Source: an uncultured bacterium
GTDB lineage: Bacteria > Bacteroidota > Ignavibacteria > UBA10030 > BY39
Direction of reading: 5' to 3'
Assembly (NCBI GenBank): GCA_937967455.1
Contig: CALCJK010000011.1
Coordinates: 107,924 to 171,923, forward strand
Length of the DNA: 64,000 nt
A program made the translations under genes and the position numbers. Every line of letters starts with the position of its first letter. Within the stretch, counting starts at the first letter, position 1. The notes beneath the pieces were generated by a model. The model was not told where the DNA came from, did no database searches, and was given only the letters and a program-made list of their open reading frames with translations. Shown piece after piece: positions 33,127-42,446 of this stretch.

Positions 33127-35472
33127 CTAACTTAATAATTCATAAATGTATTTCTCAGTTTCACCAACCGATAGAGCACCAGAATTTAAACTATAACAAA
33201 CTGCTGATTTAAAAAGCTTTCTGAAAAATTTTTTCTGTAATTCTATTCTATCGGAGTCGGTGTTTAAAAGATGCTGATTGTAAAAAGGTTGATTGTGAAG
33301 TGTTGAGTATTCACTGGAAGCACCTGAAGTTTGTCCACTCTCAAGAATCCGAATTGCTTCCTCCGGATCAAGTTTAGTATATGCCGAGGATAGTGGATCA
33401 TTTTTGAGTATAAAAACATATCGTATATCGATCCTCTTAATGTGCTTTTTCATACCTCCAATCCAGTATGGATCCAGCATAGCATAAGAATTTTTAGATG
33501 CTTTAAAACAATATGGTGAACCTCGGTCTAAGCGGCATTCTCCTTCCCTCAGGCAGTCAATATTGGTGCAATCTTCTTTTTTAGTTACAACATTTTCGCA
33601 TTTTGATTTATCAAATAATTTTGGAAGAAAATCATATAATTCAGCTGTGTTAGTTGGAATATAAATTTTCCTTTCAGGATTATCAGCTGCTGCAAATCCA
33701 CCGCCGTATCTGACAAATGAAAAATCGATTGAATGTAAAAATACGTTTGGTTTCTTTAACAGGTTAAAATAATTTTCGGTCTTTTTTGTGCCTTGTGGTC
33801 CAATAAAGAGTATTCCATTGCCATCAACTTCGAGTGTCATTCCTCTAATAGCATGTGTGTCTGTTAATCTTTCTGAAATATCAGTCACAAGTCCTAATGC
33901 CATTGATCTGAGTGTGCTGTAATTATCTGAATTAAAGATTATTCCTGTTTTAGTTTCAGAGTTATAAAAAGCGTGTGGTTCGCGACCTTTTACTCCATCT
34001 ACCGCATAAATTACACCATGCGGTTCTATATCAGCTTCAAGTTGTGCGGGATACCAGTTTTCAATCCAGAACTCGTTAAGATGATCTATATTTGTTCTTA
34101 ATTGTACAACAACTCCATTTATATTTGCATTCCATTCGTAATAGTTTTCATATTTCAAATGTGCTTCGGCTTCTGCTACAAGAGCATCACGCATTTCAGA
34201 GTTAATATTTGCATCGATTGTAATTTGTTTTTTTACTTTAGTGATTGCGTTTTTGAGAGAAATATATTTGAGCTTCTTCGGAGTTTTCAGTTTTGAGAAA
34301 GCTTCTACGATTCGATTCATGCCTTTTTCTAAATTTTCCATTGAGGTGGCATAAGAAATTCTTATAAATTTATCAGTTCCAAAAGCATCGCCAGGGACTA
34401 CTGCAACATTTGCATACTTAAGTAAATAGTAAGCCATACCATAAGAATTTCGTATAACCGTACCTTCATACTCTTTATTATAATATGAAGAGACATTCGG
34501 GAAAACGTAGAAAGCGCCATCTGGCTTTACACAGGATAGGTCAGGAATCGTTTGTAATTTGTTTAAAACATAATTTCTGCGCTTTTGAAATTCAGCAAGC
34601 ATTTTTGAAATTTCGTATTGCGGACCTCCAAATGCTTCTAAACTTGCATATTGTGAGATTGAAGCTGCGTTGGATGTGCTATGACTTTGTATTCTGCTCA
34701 TTGCATCGATGATCTCTGCTGGTCCTGCTGCATATCCTATTCTCCAACCAGTCATTGAATAAGCTTTTGAAACTCCATTTATGATTACTGTTCGCTTTTT
34801 AACTTCATCTCCAAGTGAAGCAAAACTATAGAATTTGAAGTTATCGTAAACTAATTTTTCATAAATCTCATCAGCAATTACAATGATATTTTCATCAATA
34901 ATTATATGAGCTAATTCTTCAAGTTCAGATTTACTATACACAGCACCAGTTGGATTAGATGGATTATTAAGAATAATTGCTTTTGTACTTGCAGAAATGG
35001 TTTCTTTTAGTTGTTGCGCAGTTAATTTAAAACCGTTCTCTTCTTTTGTATGTATTATAACTGGTCTTCCTCTCGCTAAAAATACCATTTCTGGATATGA
35101 AACCCAGTATGGTGCAGGTATTATTACTTCTTCACCATCGTTGACTATCGCCATCATTAGGTTGTAAAGTGAATGTTTTGCACCGTTAGATACAATTATC
35201 TGTGAGGGTTTGTAATCGAGGTTGTAATCTTCTTTTAATCGTTGTGCTATTACTTTCCTGAGTTCAAGAATTCCTTCGTTGGCTGTGTATTTTGTCTGAT
35301 TGGCATCTATGGCTTTTTTTGCAGCTTCTTTAACATTTTCTGGAGTAGGGAAATCTGGTTCACCTACACTGAGGTCGATTACATCAATTCCCTCAGCTCT
35401 CATTGCACGGGCTTTTGTATTTATTCTTAAAGTAGCTGATATTCCAATTTGATTCGCTCTTTCGGAAATCAC
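33127..35472 (-). CDS. Aspartate-type aminotransferase fused to an HPrK/PEPCK-like P-loop domain
   Basis: The first approximately 395 of 781 residues form a complete class I pyridoxal-phosphate aminotransferase: NNPSNPTGAVY, then the cofactor lysine in GVSKAYSMTGWRIGYAAG near residue 235; a conserved block with the substrate-binding arginine is expected near the end (FIRISYATS). After a short linker comes a second domain of about 385 residues with a degenerate Walker A, GPQGTKKTE near 555-563 (a lysine replaces the usual glycine before the conserved lysine), followed by DFSFVRYGGG and a cysteine group near 625-655 (pattern C-x9-10-C-x4-C-x6-C-x8-C). This order resembles HPr kinase and PEP carboxykinase. 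No internal start or stop separates the parts. It lies next to the PEP carboxykinase gene. Aspartate aminotransferase activity is likely; the second activity is unknown. Confidence 0.8.
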   Translation of the reverse strand: MISERANQIGISATLRINTKARAMRAEGIDVIDLSVGEPDFPTPENVKEAAKKAIDANQTKYTANEGILELRKVIAQRLKEDYNLDYKPSQIIVSNGAKHSLYNLMMAIVNDGEEVIIPAPYWVSYPEMVFLARGRPVIIHTKEENGFKLTAQQLKETISASTKAIILNNPSNPTGAVYSKSELEELAHIIIDENIIVIADEIYEKLVYDNFKFYSFASLGDEVKKRTVIINGVSKAYSMTGWRIGYAAGPAEIIDAMSRIQSHSTSNAASISQYASLEAFGGPQYEISKMLAEFQKRRNYVLNKLQTIPDLSCVKPDGAFYVFPNVSSYYNKEYEGTVIRNSYGMAYYLLKYANVAVVPGDAFGTDKFIRISYATSMENLEKGMNRIVEAFSKLKTPKKLKYISLKNAITKVKKQITIDANINSEMRDALVAEAEAHLKYENYYEWNANINGVVVQLRTNIDHLNEFWIENWYPAQLEADIEPHGVIYAVDGVKGREPHAFYNSETKTGIIFNSDNYSTLRSMALGLVTDISERLTDTHAIRGMTLEVDGNGILFIGPQGTKKTENYFNLLKKPNVFLHSIDFSFVRYGGGFAAADNPERKIYIPTNTAELYDFLPKLFDKSKCENVVTKKEDCTNIDCLREGECRLDRGSPYCFKASKNSYAMLDPYWIGGMKKHIKRIDIRYVFILKNDPLSSAYTKLDPEEAIRILESGQTSGASSEYSTLHNQPFYNQHLLNTDSDRIELQKKFFRKLFKSAVCYSLNSGALSVGETEKYIYELLS

Positions 35473-35490
35473 ATCATCCTCTTTGTTTGA

Positions 35491-36879
35491 TTATTTATTT
35501 TCACCTGATAATTTTTCTTTTAGGTATTTTTTTAAATCAATACCTGTCAGTGATTCAACAACTTCAGGGATTTGTGCTAAGACTTGGGCAACCTGTCCGG
35601 TAATTTTAGATGTTCCCAAATTTCCATCACTTCCAATCATTACTATTTTATCAACCTTAGAAAGTGGTTCTGAAACAGATCTTGCCAGCTCAGGCATTAT
35701 ATCAATCAGCATTTGGTATATCGCATTCTGATTGTAATGTGCATAGGCTTTGGCTTTTTCCAGCATTGCTTGTGCTTCTGCTTGTCCAAGTTTTCTAATT
35801 CGTTCTGCTTCAACTTCGCTTTCAATTTTCTTCGCCTCAGCTTTACCTTCCGCTTCTTTGGAGATTTTGTAACTTTCAGCTTCAGCTTCAACCTGTATTT
35901 GATATTTCCTTGCATCTGCTGGTTTCAGTATGTTAGCTTCTAATTCTTTTTGTTTACGCTCAATTTCAAGGGCTTCAAGTTTTATAGCATTTTCTTTTTC
36001 TATCATTTTCACAAGATGTTCTTCCTTTTTAAGAACTTGAGCAATTTTATGCCGTTCAAGTTCATATGCCATGTCAGCATGTGCTTTCCGCTTGTTAACT
36101 TCGACTTGTGAATCAGCTTTTTTGGTTTCATTATCCCAGACAGCACCTGCAATTTCTGCTTCTGCTTTCAAGCGTGCAATTTCAGCTTCCTTTTTGGCAC
36201 GAGATGCTTCTATTGCCGCTTCTTTATCTGCTTCTGCTTGCGCAACTGCTGCATCTCTTTTTACAGCTGCTATTCTTGGTCTGCTCAATGCATCCAGATA
36301 TCCCTGTGTATCGCTAATGTCTTTTAAAGCAAATGAAACCATCACTAAACCCATGTCAGCAAAATCTTTTTCGACTGCTTGATAAACTTTCTCAGCAAAT
36401 TCAAGTCTGCCTTTGTATATTTGCTCAACAGACATAGTACCAATAACAGCTCTAATTTTTCCTTCAAGTACATTGGCTGCAACTTCTTTGATACCTTCTG
36501 TGCCTCTCCCTAAAAATTGTTCTATTGCAAGAGTCAATGGATAATCATTAGTATCTATTCTCACCTGAGCAGTTGCTTCGGCTAGAATTGGAACACCTTC
36601 GCCAGTTAATACTTCAGGAGTTTTGATATTGACAGTAATAACTTCAAGTGGCATTGTTTCGGCTTTTTCGGTGAATGGTTTGATAAACGAACCACCTCCA
36701 ATTCGGAATCTATAGCCAATTTGTTTTTTTGTGCCATCTGGTGCCTGGATTACATATTTTTTCCGTCCTGAAATTACAAGAACTTGATTCGGTGCAACTC
36801 TTTTATATTGATTTGCAAAGATTATTACAAATCCTATGATCAAAATAATTAATACAACTAAAGCTATAATAATAGTCAT
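35491..36879 (-). CDS. Flotillin/SPFH-domain membrane protein
   Basis: A 462-residue protein with one N-terminal membrane helix (about 3-25), an SPFH/Band 7 domain (about 28-200) and a long Ala/Glu/Lys-rich coiled coil (about 200-400), as in flotillins, which assemble membrane scaffolds. The C-terminal residues after 400 are less regular (DKIVMIGSDGN). The upstream TTG in frame is not used: GGAGGAA stands directly before the ATG chosen. It follows the coaD gene after a 102-base gap and precedes the aminotransferase fusion gene by 18 bases. No NfeD-type partner is adjacent. Confidence 0.88.
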   Translation of the reverse strand: MTIIIALVVLIILIIGFVIIFANQYKRVAPNQVLVISGRKKYVIQAPDGTKKQIGYRFRIGGGSFIKPFTEKAETMPLEVITVNIKTPEVLTGEGVPILAEATAQVRIDTNDYPLTLAIEQFLGRGTEGIKEVAANVLEGKIRAVIGTMSVEQIYKGRLEFAEKVYQAVEKDFADMGLVMVSFALKDISDTQGYLDALSRPRIAAVKRDAAVAQAEADKEAAIEASRAKKEAEIARLKAEAEIAGAVWDNETKKADSQVEVNKRKAHADMAYELERHKIAQVLKKEEHLVKMIEKENAIKLEALEIERKQKELEANILKPADARKYQIQVEAEAESYKISKEAEGKAEAKKIESEVEAERIRKLGQAEAQAMLEKAKAYAHYNQNAIYQMLIDIMPELARSVSEPLSKVDKIVMIGSDGNLGTSKITGQVAQVLAQIPEVVESLTGIDLKKYLKEKLSGENK

Positions 36880-36981
36880 TTTTTCCTCCAAAAATTTTCA
36901 AAAAATTAAAGGGTTTATTAGGAAAGAACAATTTTATAAAATTTAGATAAAATCTAATGATTTTTGAGGTATTTTCAAAAA

Positions 36982-37494
36982 TTAGTAATCTTTGTTTAAT
37001 TTGACTTTTTCGATTTGTTTAACTTTTTCTTTCAGTTTTTTTTCAACATATGGGGGTACAAAATTTGAGATGTTGCCACCTAACATCGCAATTTCACGGA
37101 CAATTGAAGAAGTTAGATATGTATGATTTTCGTGAGGCATTAAAAACACAGTTGTAATATTTTCAGCTAATTTTCGATTCATCAATGCCATCTGGAATTC
37201 ATATTCAAAATCTGTCATTGCTCTTAAACCTCTCACCAGAGCTTTTGCTTTTTTCCTTTTTGCATATTCTACTAATAATCCCTCAAAGCTATCTACTTCC
37301 ACTTTTTTACCAAATTTTTTAATTGTGTGCTTTACCATATCTAATCTCTCTCTTTCGGTAAAGAGTGGTTCTTTTGCTGAATTAAGTGCAACAGTTACAA
37401 TAACTTTATCAAAAATTTCAATTGCACGCTCAATGATATCAATGTGCCCGTATGTAATTGGATCAAATGTTCCAGGGTATATTGCAATTTTCAT
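36982..37494 (-). CDS. coaD: Phosphopantetheine adenylyltransferase
   Basis: Transfers AMP to 4'-phosphopantetheine to form dephospho-CoA. The 170-residue protein has the nucleotidyltransferase motif in YPGTFDPITYGHIDII (TxGH), RGLRAMTDFEYEFQMA in the middle, and the C-terminal SSIVREIAMLGGNIS. Its ATG overlaps the rsmD stop in an ATGA arrangement, so the two are translationally coupled, as in many bacteria. Confidence 0.96.
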   Translation of the reverse strand: MKIAIYPGTFDPITYGHIDIIERAIEIFDKVIVTVALNSAKEPLFTERERLDMVKHTIKKFGKKVEVDSFEGLLVEYAKRKKAKALVRGLRAMTDFEYEFQMALMNRKLAENITTVFLMPHENHTYLTSSIVREIAMLGGNISNFVPPYVEKKLKEKVKQIEKVKLNKDY

Positions 37495-38051
37495 TTTTCT
37501 TCCTTTTTTATGTGTTGAAAAAATGTTACTATTGTATTGCCAAACTCTTTTTGAAGTTCAATTGTATATAGTTCTGTATCTTCGAATACTGTTTTCTTTG
37601 AATGCTCAATTATAAGATAACCTTTCAATTTGAGTATGTTGTTAGAAAAAATTTTAATTGGGATCTCTTTCAACTTCGGATATTCATAAGGTGGATCAGC
37701 AAATATTAAATCAAATTTTAATTGCGAATGCTCAATAAATTTAATGGCATCAGTACAAATTATCTCGCAATATTTCTCGATTCCTAATATTTGAATGTTT
37801 TCTTTAATAAGTTTACAAGCTTTAGTGGAACTATCTACAAAAATTGCTTTTGATGCAGCACGACTTATAGCTTCGATGCCTAAACTTCCAGTCCCTGCAA
37901 ATAGATCTAAAATACTTGCATCCTCTAAATCCAGACGAGTTTGTAATACATTAAAGATTGTTTCTTTTACTCTATCAGTCGCAGGTCTGATATTTAACTT
38001 ATTAGCTGGTCTTAGTTGTCTGTTTTTTAAATAGCCAGATATTACGCGCAT
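37491..38051 (-). CDS. rsmD: 16S rRNA (guanine966-N2)-methyltransferase
   Basis: Methylates the 30S subunit rRNA with S-adenosylmethionine. The 186-residue protein starts RVISGYLKNRQL, contains the SAM-binding motif DLFAGTGSLGIEA and the catalytic motif ADPPYEYP, all standard for RsmD. It precedes coaD with a 4-base overlap and follows the PilM-like gene by one base. Confidence 0.94.
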   Translation of the reverse strand: MRVISGYLKNRQLRPANKLNIRPATDRVKETIFNVLQTRLDLEDASILDLFAGTGSLGIEAISRAASKAIFVDSSTKACKLIKENIQILGIEKYCEIICTDAIKFIEHSQLKFDLIFADPPYEYPKLKEIPIKIFSNNILKLKGYLIIEHSKKTVFEDTELYTIELQKEFGNTIVTFFQHIKKEEK

Positions 38052-38052
38052 T

Positions 38053-38925
38053 TCAAATATTCCTCAGAGCGATACCAACCGTGGGGATAAAATTTTGGAG
38101 ATTTGTTGTAAAACGATTGAAGTTTTTCACATTGTTAACATTTATTCTCATAAAAGGATTTAATATTGTAAAATGTGGAGAAATATCTGTTCGTAATTTT
38201 ACTAATGTATCTGTGGTCGCTTTTGAACCATATATAAATATTCTTTCTGCCTTTTCTTTTGTAAAATTATATTTTATAAATTGAATAATTTCTTCAATCT
38301 CTGAGTTTGAGCGACATTGATAATCAGTAAGTTTGCCAGAGGAATATCTACTGTACTCGATGTATGTGTTATTTAGAGCAACAAGTAAAACATCTTGTGT
38401 TTTTACTTCAGGATGATTATAAAATAGTAAATCGCCGCTAGCGAAATGAGTTGCATCTATGTAATCAAGATTAAAATTTTTTGTAGTAATTTTATCGTTA
38501 ATATCATAAACATATGAACGCTTAATTGTAACAGAAAGTAATTCTTTTTTTTGTTTATCAGGGGCGACTTTTAGGATGTGCGTATCGCTTAAATATTCCT
38601 TAGCATGATAACTTGGAATATGTTGAGATAATTCCCAGTTCATATGTTCGTTTTCTTTTTCTTTTGTTAGCCCAGTGTCCACTGGGAAAGTATGAATAAA
38701 GAGAATTTTTCTGTCGAGTGAAATTGATATATTTTTTGGCTTTCCTGGAATTGAATCGCTGCGGTTGATAAAAAATTTTAAAAACCATAAATTGCTTCCA
38801 TCAAGCTCATCTTTGTAAAATTCATCCATGAATAGAGCTTCTATTTTAGCATCTTCATTTTTTAATACAATAAAACTTGCAATATTATCGGTAACACTTA
38901 AAGCTGCATAGGTTTGCTGTGCCAT
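38053..38925 (-). CDS. PilM-like actin-fold protein
   Basis: A 290-residue cytoplasmic protein. Segments such as ISLDRKILFIHTFPVD, MNWELSQHIP and the C-terminal NPFMRI...IPTVGIALRNI resemble the type IV pilus assembly ATPase-fold protein PilM, whose end typically reads NPF...VGLALR. The phosphate-binding glycines of the actin fold are not obvious, so it may be divergent. No pilN, pilO or pilQ is adjacent; the neighbours are a ComEA-like protein and rsmD. A role in pilus assembly or DNA uptake is suggested by the comEA neighbour only. Confidence 0.55.
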   Translation of the reverse strand: MAQQTYAALSVTDNIASFIVLKNEDAKIEALFMDEFYKDELDGSNLWFLKFFINRSDSIPGKPKNISISLDRKILFIHTFPVDTGLTKEKENEHMNWELSQHIPSYHAKEYLSDTHILKVAPDKQKKELLSVTIKRSYVYDINDKITTKNFNLDYIDATHFASGDLLFYNHPEVKTQDVLLVALNNTYIEYSRYSSGKLTDYQCRSNSEIEEIIQFIKYNFTKEKAERIFIYGSKATTDTLVKLRTDISPHFTILNPFMRINVNNVKNFNRFTTNLQNFIPTVGIALRNI

Positions 38926-38940
38926 ATCTAATCTTTCTTT

Positions 38941-39393
38941 TTATTCAATGAAAATATATGGTTTAATTTTTTCAAGTTTCTTTTTTCCTATACCCTTCAC
39001 TTTTAATAGTTGGTTGATATCATCAAATTTTCCATTTTCTTCTCTATATTTGATTATGTTTTCTGCTAATACCTCTCCAATTCCAGGTAGCTTTACTAAA
39101 TCACTTTTTGTCGCATTATTAATGTTAAGGCTCTTCTCTTTTAGAATGAATTTACTTGATTGCACTGATAAATTATTATTATTTGCGTTAGCTTTTGGTA
39201 GTTCAACATTTGATGTGGAGAAAAATATACTATCACTTTTTGAATAATCATAAGGTAAACTTGAATCTGAGAAATTTGATTTAAAAACTTTAATCGCTGT
39301 GCCAATTATAAGAGTGATTGTAAGAAAAAAAATAATTTTAATTTCGTTTTTTGAAAAATTAAAGTGGTATCTTATTTTATCAGTAACTTTCAT
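38941..39393 (-). CDS. ComEA-like helix-hairpin-helix protein
   Basis: A 150-residue protein with one N-terminal membrane helix (about 18-36) and two helix-hairpin-helix motifs in the last 65 residues: NINNATKSDLVKLPGIGEVLAENI and INQLLKVKGIGKKKLEKI (each read within longer segments). This layout is that of ComEA, which binds incoming double-stranded DNA during competence. It is 6 bases after dnaJ in a compact run. No comEC is in the window. Confidence 0.85.
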   Translation of the reverse strand: MKVTDKIRYHFNFSKNEIKIIFFLTITLIIGTAIKVFKSNFSDSSLPYDYSKSDSIFFSTSNVELPKANANNNNLSVQSSKFILKEKSLNINNATKSDLVKLPGIGEVLAENIIKYREENGKFDDINQLLKVKGIGKKKLEKIKPYIFIE

Positions 39394-39399
39394 TAAAGG

Positions 39400-40575
39400 T
39401 TAAGAAAAGGCTTCTTTAAATTTTTCAAAAAAACTCTTATCTGAGTTAGCTGATTTATCACCTTCACGTGGTTTCATGGATTCACGGTTCATTAGTTCTC
39501 TCAGTAGTTCTTTATCTTTTTGTGATAGTCGTGTAGGTGTCCAAATATTAACTCTCACAAGTTGATCACCTCTTCCGTAACCATTTAGATGAGGTAACCC
39601 TTTGTCGCGCATTCTTAATATTTTACCCGATTGAGTGCCGGGTTCGATATGAAGTTTAGCTTTTCCTGTTAAAGTTGGAATTTCTATGTCGGCGCCAAGA
39701 GCCGCTTCTGGAAAACTTATTAACAGGTCGAGCATAATATCATCACCCTGTCGAACAAAAAATTTGTGTGGCTCCTCTTCAATTATAATTATTAAATCAC
39801 CAGCTGGTCCACCTCTTTTACCAGCATTACCCTGACCCCTGAGAGTCAGATAATTTCCCTCGGAAACACCTGGGGGGATATTTACCTTAACAGTTTTTTC
39901 TCCTTGTACTCTTCCTTCACCGCGACATTCTGGACATAGGTCTTTAATAATTCTTCCTTCACCACCACATTGATCGCATGTGGATATATTTACAAATTGT
40001 CCAAATACGGAACGAGAAACTTGTCTGATCTCTCCACTTCCATTACATTTTGGACATATTACCTTTGAAGAGGTTGAGCGAGCACCTGAGCCACCACATA
40101 GTTCGCAGGTTTTGTATGCTTTTATCTTTAGTTTTTTTTCTACACCCGTAGCAATTTCTTCAAGCGATAATTTTAACCTTATTTTTAAATCACTGCCTGG
40201 AGTTCCAACACTTGTAGATCTTCTCTGTCTAGTTGACCTGCCGCCGAAAGCTTCTTCAAAAATACTGCTTCCAAAGCTACCGCCTAAAATATCACTAAAT
40301 GCTGAAAAAATATCATGAATATCAGTAAAACCATGAAAATCATATCCAGCACGCATTCCTTCATGGCCAAATTGATCGTATCTGCTTCTTTTATCAGGGT
40401 CACTTAAAACTTCATATGCTTCTGCTGCTTCTTTAAATTTTTCTTCAGCTTCCTTATTATTCGGGTTCCGATCTGGATGATACTGCATCGCAATTTTTCT
40501 GTAGGCTTTTTTGATTTCATCTTGAGTAGCATTTTTTGAAACACCTAAGACTTCATAGTAATCTCTTTTAGCCAT
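39400..40575 (-). CDS. dnaJ: Chaperone DnaJ
   Basis: Hsp40 co-chaperone that delivers substrates to DnaK and stimulates its ATPase. The 391-residue protein has a J domain (about 4-68, with HPD), a Gly/Phe segment with a short insert, a zinc domain of four CxxCxGxG units ([32 protein letters not shown]; about 145-220) and the C-terminal substrate-binding domain. It follows grpE by 3 bases; dnaK itself is not in the window. Confidence 0.97.
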   Translation of the reverse strand: MAKRDYYEVLGVSKNATQDEIKKAYRKIAMQYHPDRNPNNKEAEEKFKEAAEAYEVLSDPDKRSRYDQFGHEGMRAGYDFHGFTDIHDIFSAFSDILGGSFGSSIFEEAFGGRSTRQRRSTSVGTPGSDLKIRLKLSLEEIATGVEKKLKIKAYKTCELCGGSGARSTSSKVICPKCNGSGEIRQVSRSVFGQFVNISTCDQCGGEGRIIKDLCPECRGEGRVQGEKTVKVNIPPGVSEGNYLTLRGQGNAGKRGGPAGDLIIIIEEEPHKFFVRQGDDIMLDLLISFPEAALGADIEIPTLTGKAKLHIEPGTQSGKILRMRDKGLPHLNGYGRGDQLVRVNIWTPTRLSQKDKELLRELMNRESMKPREGDKSANSDKSFFEKFKEAFS

Positions 40576-40578
40576 ATT

Positions 40579-41211
40579 TTAATCTGCACCACCTTCCTGA
40601 TTATTATTTTGTATTGAGGATGATTCACCCGCAACTATTACTTTTGCATGGCGAATAATTTTGTCATTCAATATATAACCTTTCTCAACTTCTTGAATTA
40701 TTGTGTTGGCTGCAATAGCTGGATCATTAGAAGGGACAACAAGCAAAGCATCATGATAGTTAACATCAAACTGTTGTCCGATGCAATCGATTTTCTTTAA
40801 ACCTTGTAACTCAAGGAGCTTAATTAATTTACTGTAAATTAACTCTACGCCTTTGTAGAAGGCATTGTTTGCAGTATCTTCCTTCTTTGAGTGCTCAAGA
40901 AATCTTTCGAAATCATCTATGATTGGAAGAAGCTTTTCAATTAAATCTTCATTTGCAAATTTTGTAATGCTAATAATGTCGTTTTCGATTCTTCTCTTAT
41001 AATTTTCAAAATCAGCAGCTTTACGAAGGAGCTGATCTTTCAACATTTCATTCTGTTTTTGCAATTCTTCAATTGTATTCCTTAATTGAGTAGTTTCATC
41101 AATTTCTTTTGCAGCTTCACTTTCAGTTACTTGTTCCCCTGCATTTTTTTCTTCTTGATTTTCATTCAAGTTAGATTCCAGTTCTTTATTATTTTCCATT
41201 TCTTCTTTCAT
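40579..41211 (-). CDS. grpE: Nucleotide exchange factor GrpE
   Basis: Releases ADP from DnaK. The 210-residue protein has an acidic low-complexity N-terminus (Glu/Asn rich), a long coiled coil (about 45-100) with RKAADFENYKRR, and the C-terminal beta domain ending in RHAKVIVAGE. It lies between hrcA and dnaJ, the common order in heat-shock operons. An ATG 12 bases further in could also serve as start. Confidence 0.95.
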   Translation of the reverse strand: MKEEMENNKELESNLNENQEEKNAGEQVTESEAAKEIDETTQLRNTIEELQKQNEMLKDQLLRKAADFENYKRRIENDIISITKFANEDLIEKLLPIIDDFERFLEHSKKEDTANNAFYKGVELIYSKLIKLLELQGLKKIDCIGQQFDVNYHDALLVVPSNDPAIAANTIIQEVEKGYILNDKIIRHAKVIVAGESSSIQNNNQEGGAD

Positions 41212-41218
41212 TTCAAAA

Positions 41219-42250
41219 TTAATTGTTTAAGGATATTACTTCGGCTACACAACTTACTAATGGAATTAGGCGATTATATTCCATCCTTTTTGGACCTATT
41301 ACTCCAATAGTACCTTTTGTTTCACCAATTTTATAAGAGGATATAATTAAGCTGTAATCTCGTAATTTTTCAATATTATTTTCAGAGCCGATTAAAATCG
41401 TAATTCCTTCAGAAGTTATCTTTTCTTCATGCTTGTCCAGAACGTGTATTATTATATCTTCATTGTCTATCAATTCTATAATACTTCTAATCTGTTCTGG
41501 AGATTCGAATTCAGGTTGAAAAAGTATATTTTTTGCACCACTAATATGAAGCCGCTCTCTACTCGAAAAATCACTGAATAATTTATCAGTATTGCCAACA
41601 AATAACCTGATTAATCCTGTCTCTTCGTCTTTAATGTCTTTAATCCTGTTATAAAAAGTTTCTCTGATTTCTTTTAATGTTAAACCACATAATCTTTCAT
41701 TCAGGAATTTGTTAATGTTTTCTAATTTTTCTCTTGGAATTTCAGTATTGAATTCCATAGTTATTGTTTTCACCAATCCTGATTCAACAGTTAGTATGAC
41801 AATAATTTTAATTGAGGATATCTGAATTATTTCAATTCTTTTAAGTATACCGGTTTGTAGATGTGGTGAAGAAACAATACTTAGTTGTTTAGATATTCGG
41901 CTTAATAGTTTTGCAGTTTCTTCAAGAAGTTCTTCTGTATCTGAAATGCCTTTTAAATCTTTATAAATAGTTTCTTGTTCGGATTCAGGGAGTTTACAGA
42001 ATTCCATTAATGCATCTACATAGAATCTATAAGCTTTATCAGTTGGAATTCTTCCGGCTGATACATGTGGATGTGTGAGATAACCCAATTCTTCTAAATC
42101 TGCCATAACATTTCTAATACTAGCTGGGCTTAAGCCCAGTTCTGAACGCTTTGAAAGAAAGCGCGAACCGACTGGTGTAGCAGTCAGTATAAATGTTTGA
42201 ACTATATATTTGAGTACCTCTTTTTGTCTTTCTGTTAATTGTTCGCTCAT
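41219..42250 (-). CDS. hrcA: Heat-inducible transcription repressor HrcA
   Basis: Repressor of class I heat-shock genes that normally binds the CIRCE inverted repeat. The 343-residue protein has a winged helix at the N-terminus (LTERQKEVLKYIV, then SPASIRNVMADLEELGYL) and the family's C-terminal inducer-like domain (TIGVIGPKRMEYNRLIPLV). It heads the run hrcA-grpE-dnaJ. No CIRCE sequence (TTAGCACTC-N9-GAGTGCTAA) was seen upstream in the window, so autoregulation by the standard element is not supported here. Confidence 0.96.
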   Translation of the reverse strand: MSEQLTERQKEVLKYIVQTFILTATPVGSRFLSKRSELGLSPASIRNVMADLEELGYLTHPHVSAGRIPTDKAYRFYVDALMEFCKLPESEQETIYKDLKGISDTEELLEETAKLLSRISKQLSIVSSPHLQTGILKRIEIIQISSIKIIVILTVESGLVKTITMEFNTEIPREKLENINKFLNERLCGLTLKEIRETFYNRIKDIKDEETGLIRLFVGNTDKLFSDFSSRERLHISGAKNILFQPEFESPEQIRSIIELIDNEDIIIHVLDKHEEKITSEGITILIGSENNIEKLRDYSLIISSYKIGETKGTIGVIGPKRMEYNRLIPLVSCVAEVISLNN

Positions 42251-42297
42251 ATACCTGATTTTATTTAAATTACTTAATTTTTCCGTTTTATATATAA

Positions 42298-42326
42298 AAA
42301 ATAAGCATTTTTAAGGTGTTTGTCAA
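42298..42326 (-). promoter_or_regulatory. Candidate sigma-70-type promoter of hrcA operon
   Basis: Read on the - strand: TTGACA (42326-42321), a 17-base spacer, and TATTTT (42303-42298), about 50 bases before the hrcA start. It is the only good match in the short gap and is divergent to the tRNA promoter. Confidence 0.5.
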
Positions 42327-42328
42327 CT

Positions 42329-42357
42329 TTGCAATTCAAATTTCAAATGTTTATATT
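42329..42357 (+). promoter_or_regulatory. Candidate promoter of tRNA-Ala/SRP RNA
   Basis: TTGCAA at 42329-42334, a 17-base spacer and TATATT at 42352-42357, ending 14 bases before the mature tRNA 5' end. The -35 box lies two bases from the -35 box of the divergent hrcA promoter. Confidence 0.5.
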
Positions 42358-42371
42358 ATTTTTAGTTTAAT

Positions 42372-42444
42372 GGGGCTGTAGCTCAGCTGGGAGAGCGTTC
42401 GGTTCGCATCCGAAAGGTCGAGGGTTCGAATCCCTTCAGCTCCA
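42372..42444 (+). tRNA. tRNA-Ala (anticodon CGC)
   Basis: A 73-base tRNA that folds fully: acceptor GGGGCTG with CAGCTCC, including the G3-U70 pair that is the alanine identity element; D stem GCTC/GAGC; anticodon stem TTCGG/CCGAA with loop TTCGCAT and anticodon CGC at 42405-42407 (reads GCG); T stem GAGGG/CCCTT with loop TTCGAAT; discriminator A. CCA is not encoded. The SRP RNA begins two bases later. Confidence 0.97.
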
Positions 42445-42446
42445 CT

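Noticed and set aside
39980..40318. 112-residue frame antisense to dnaJ
   Set aside because: It mirrors the cysteine-rich zinc domain of DnaJ and has no start signal or homology pattern of its own.
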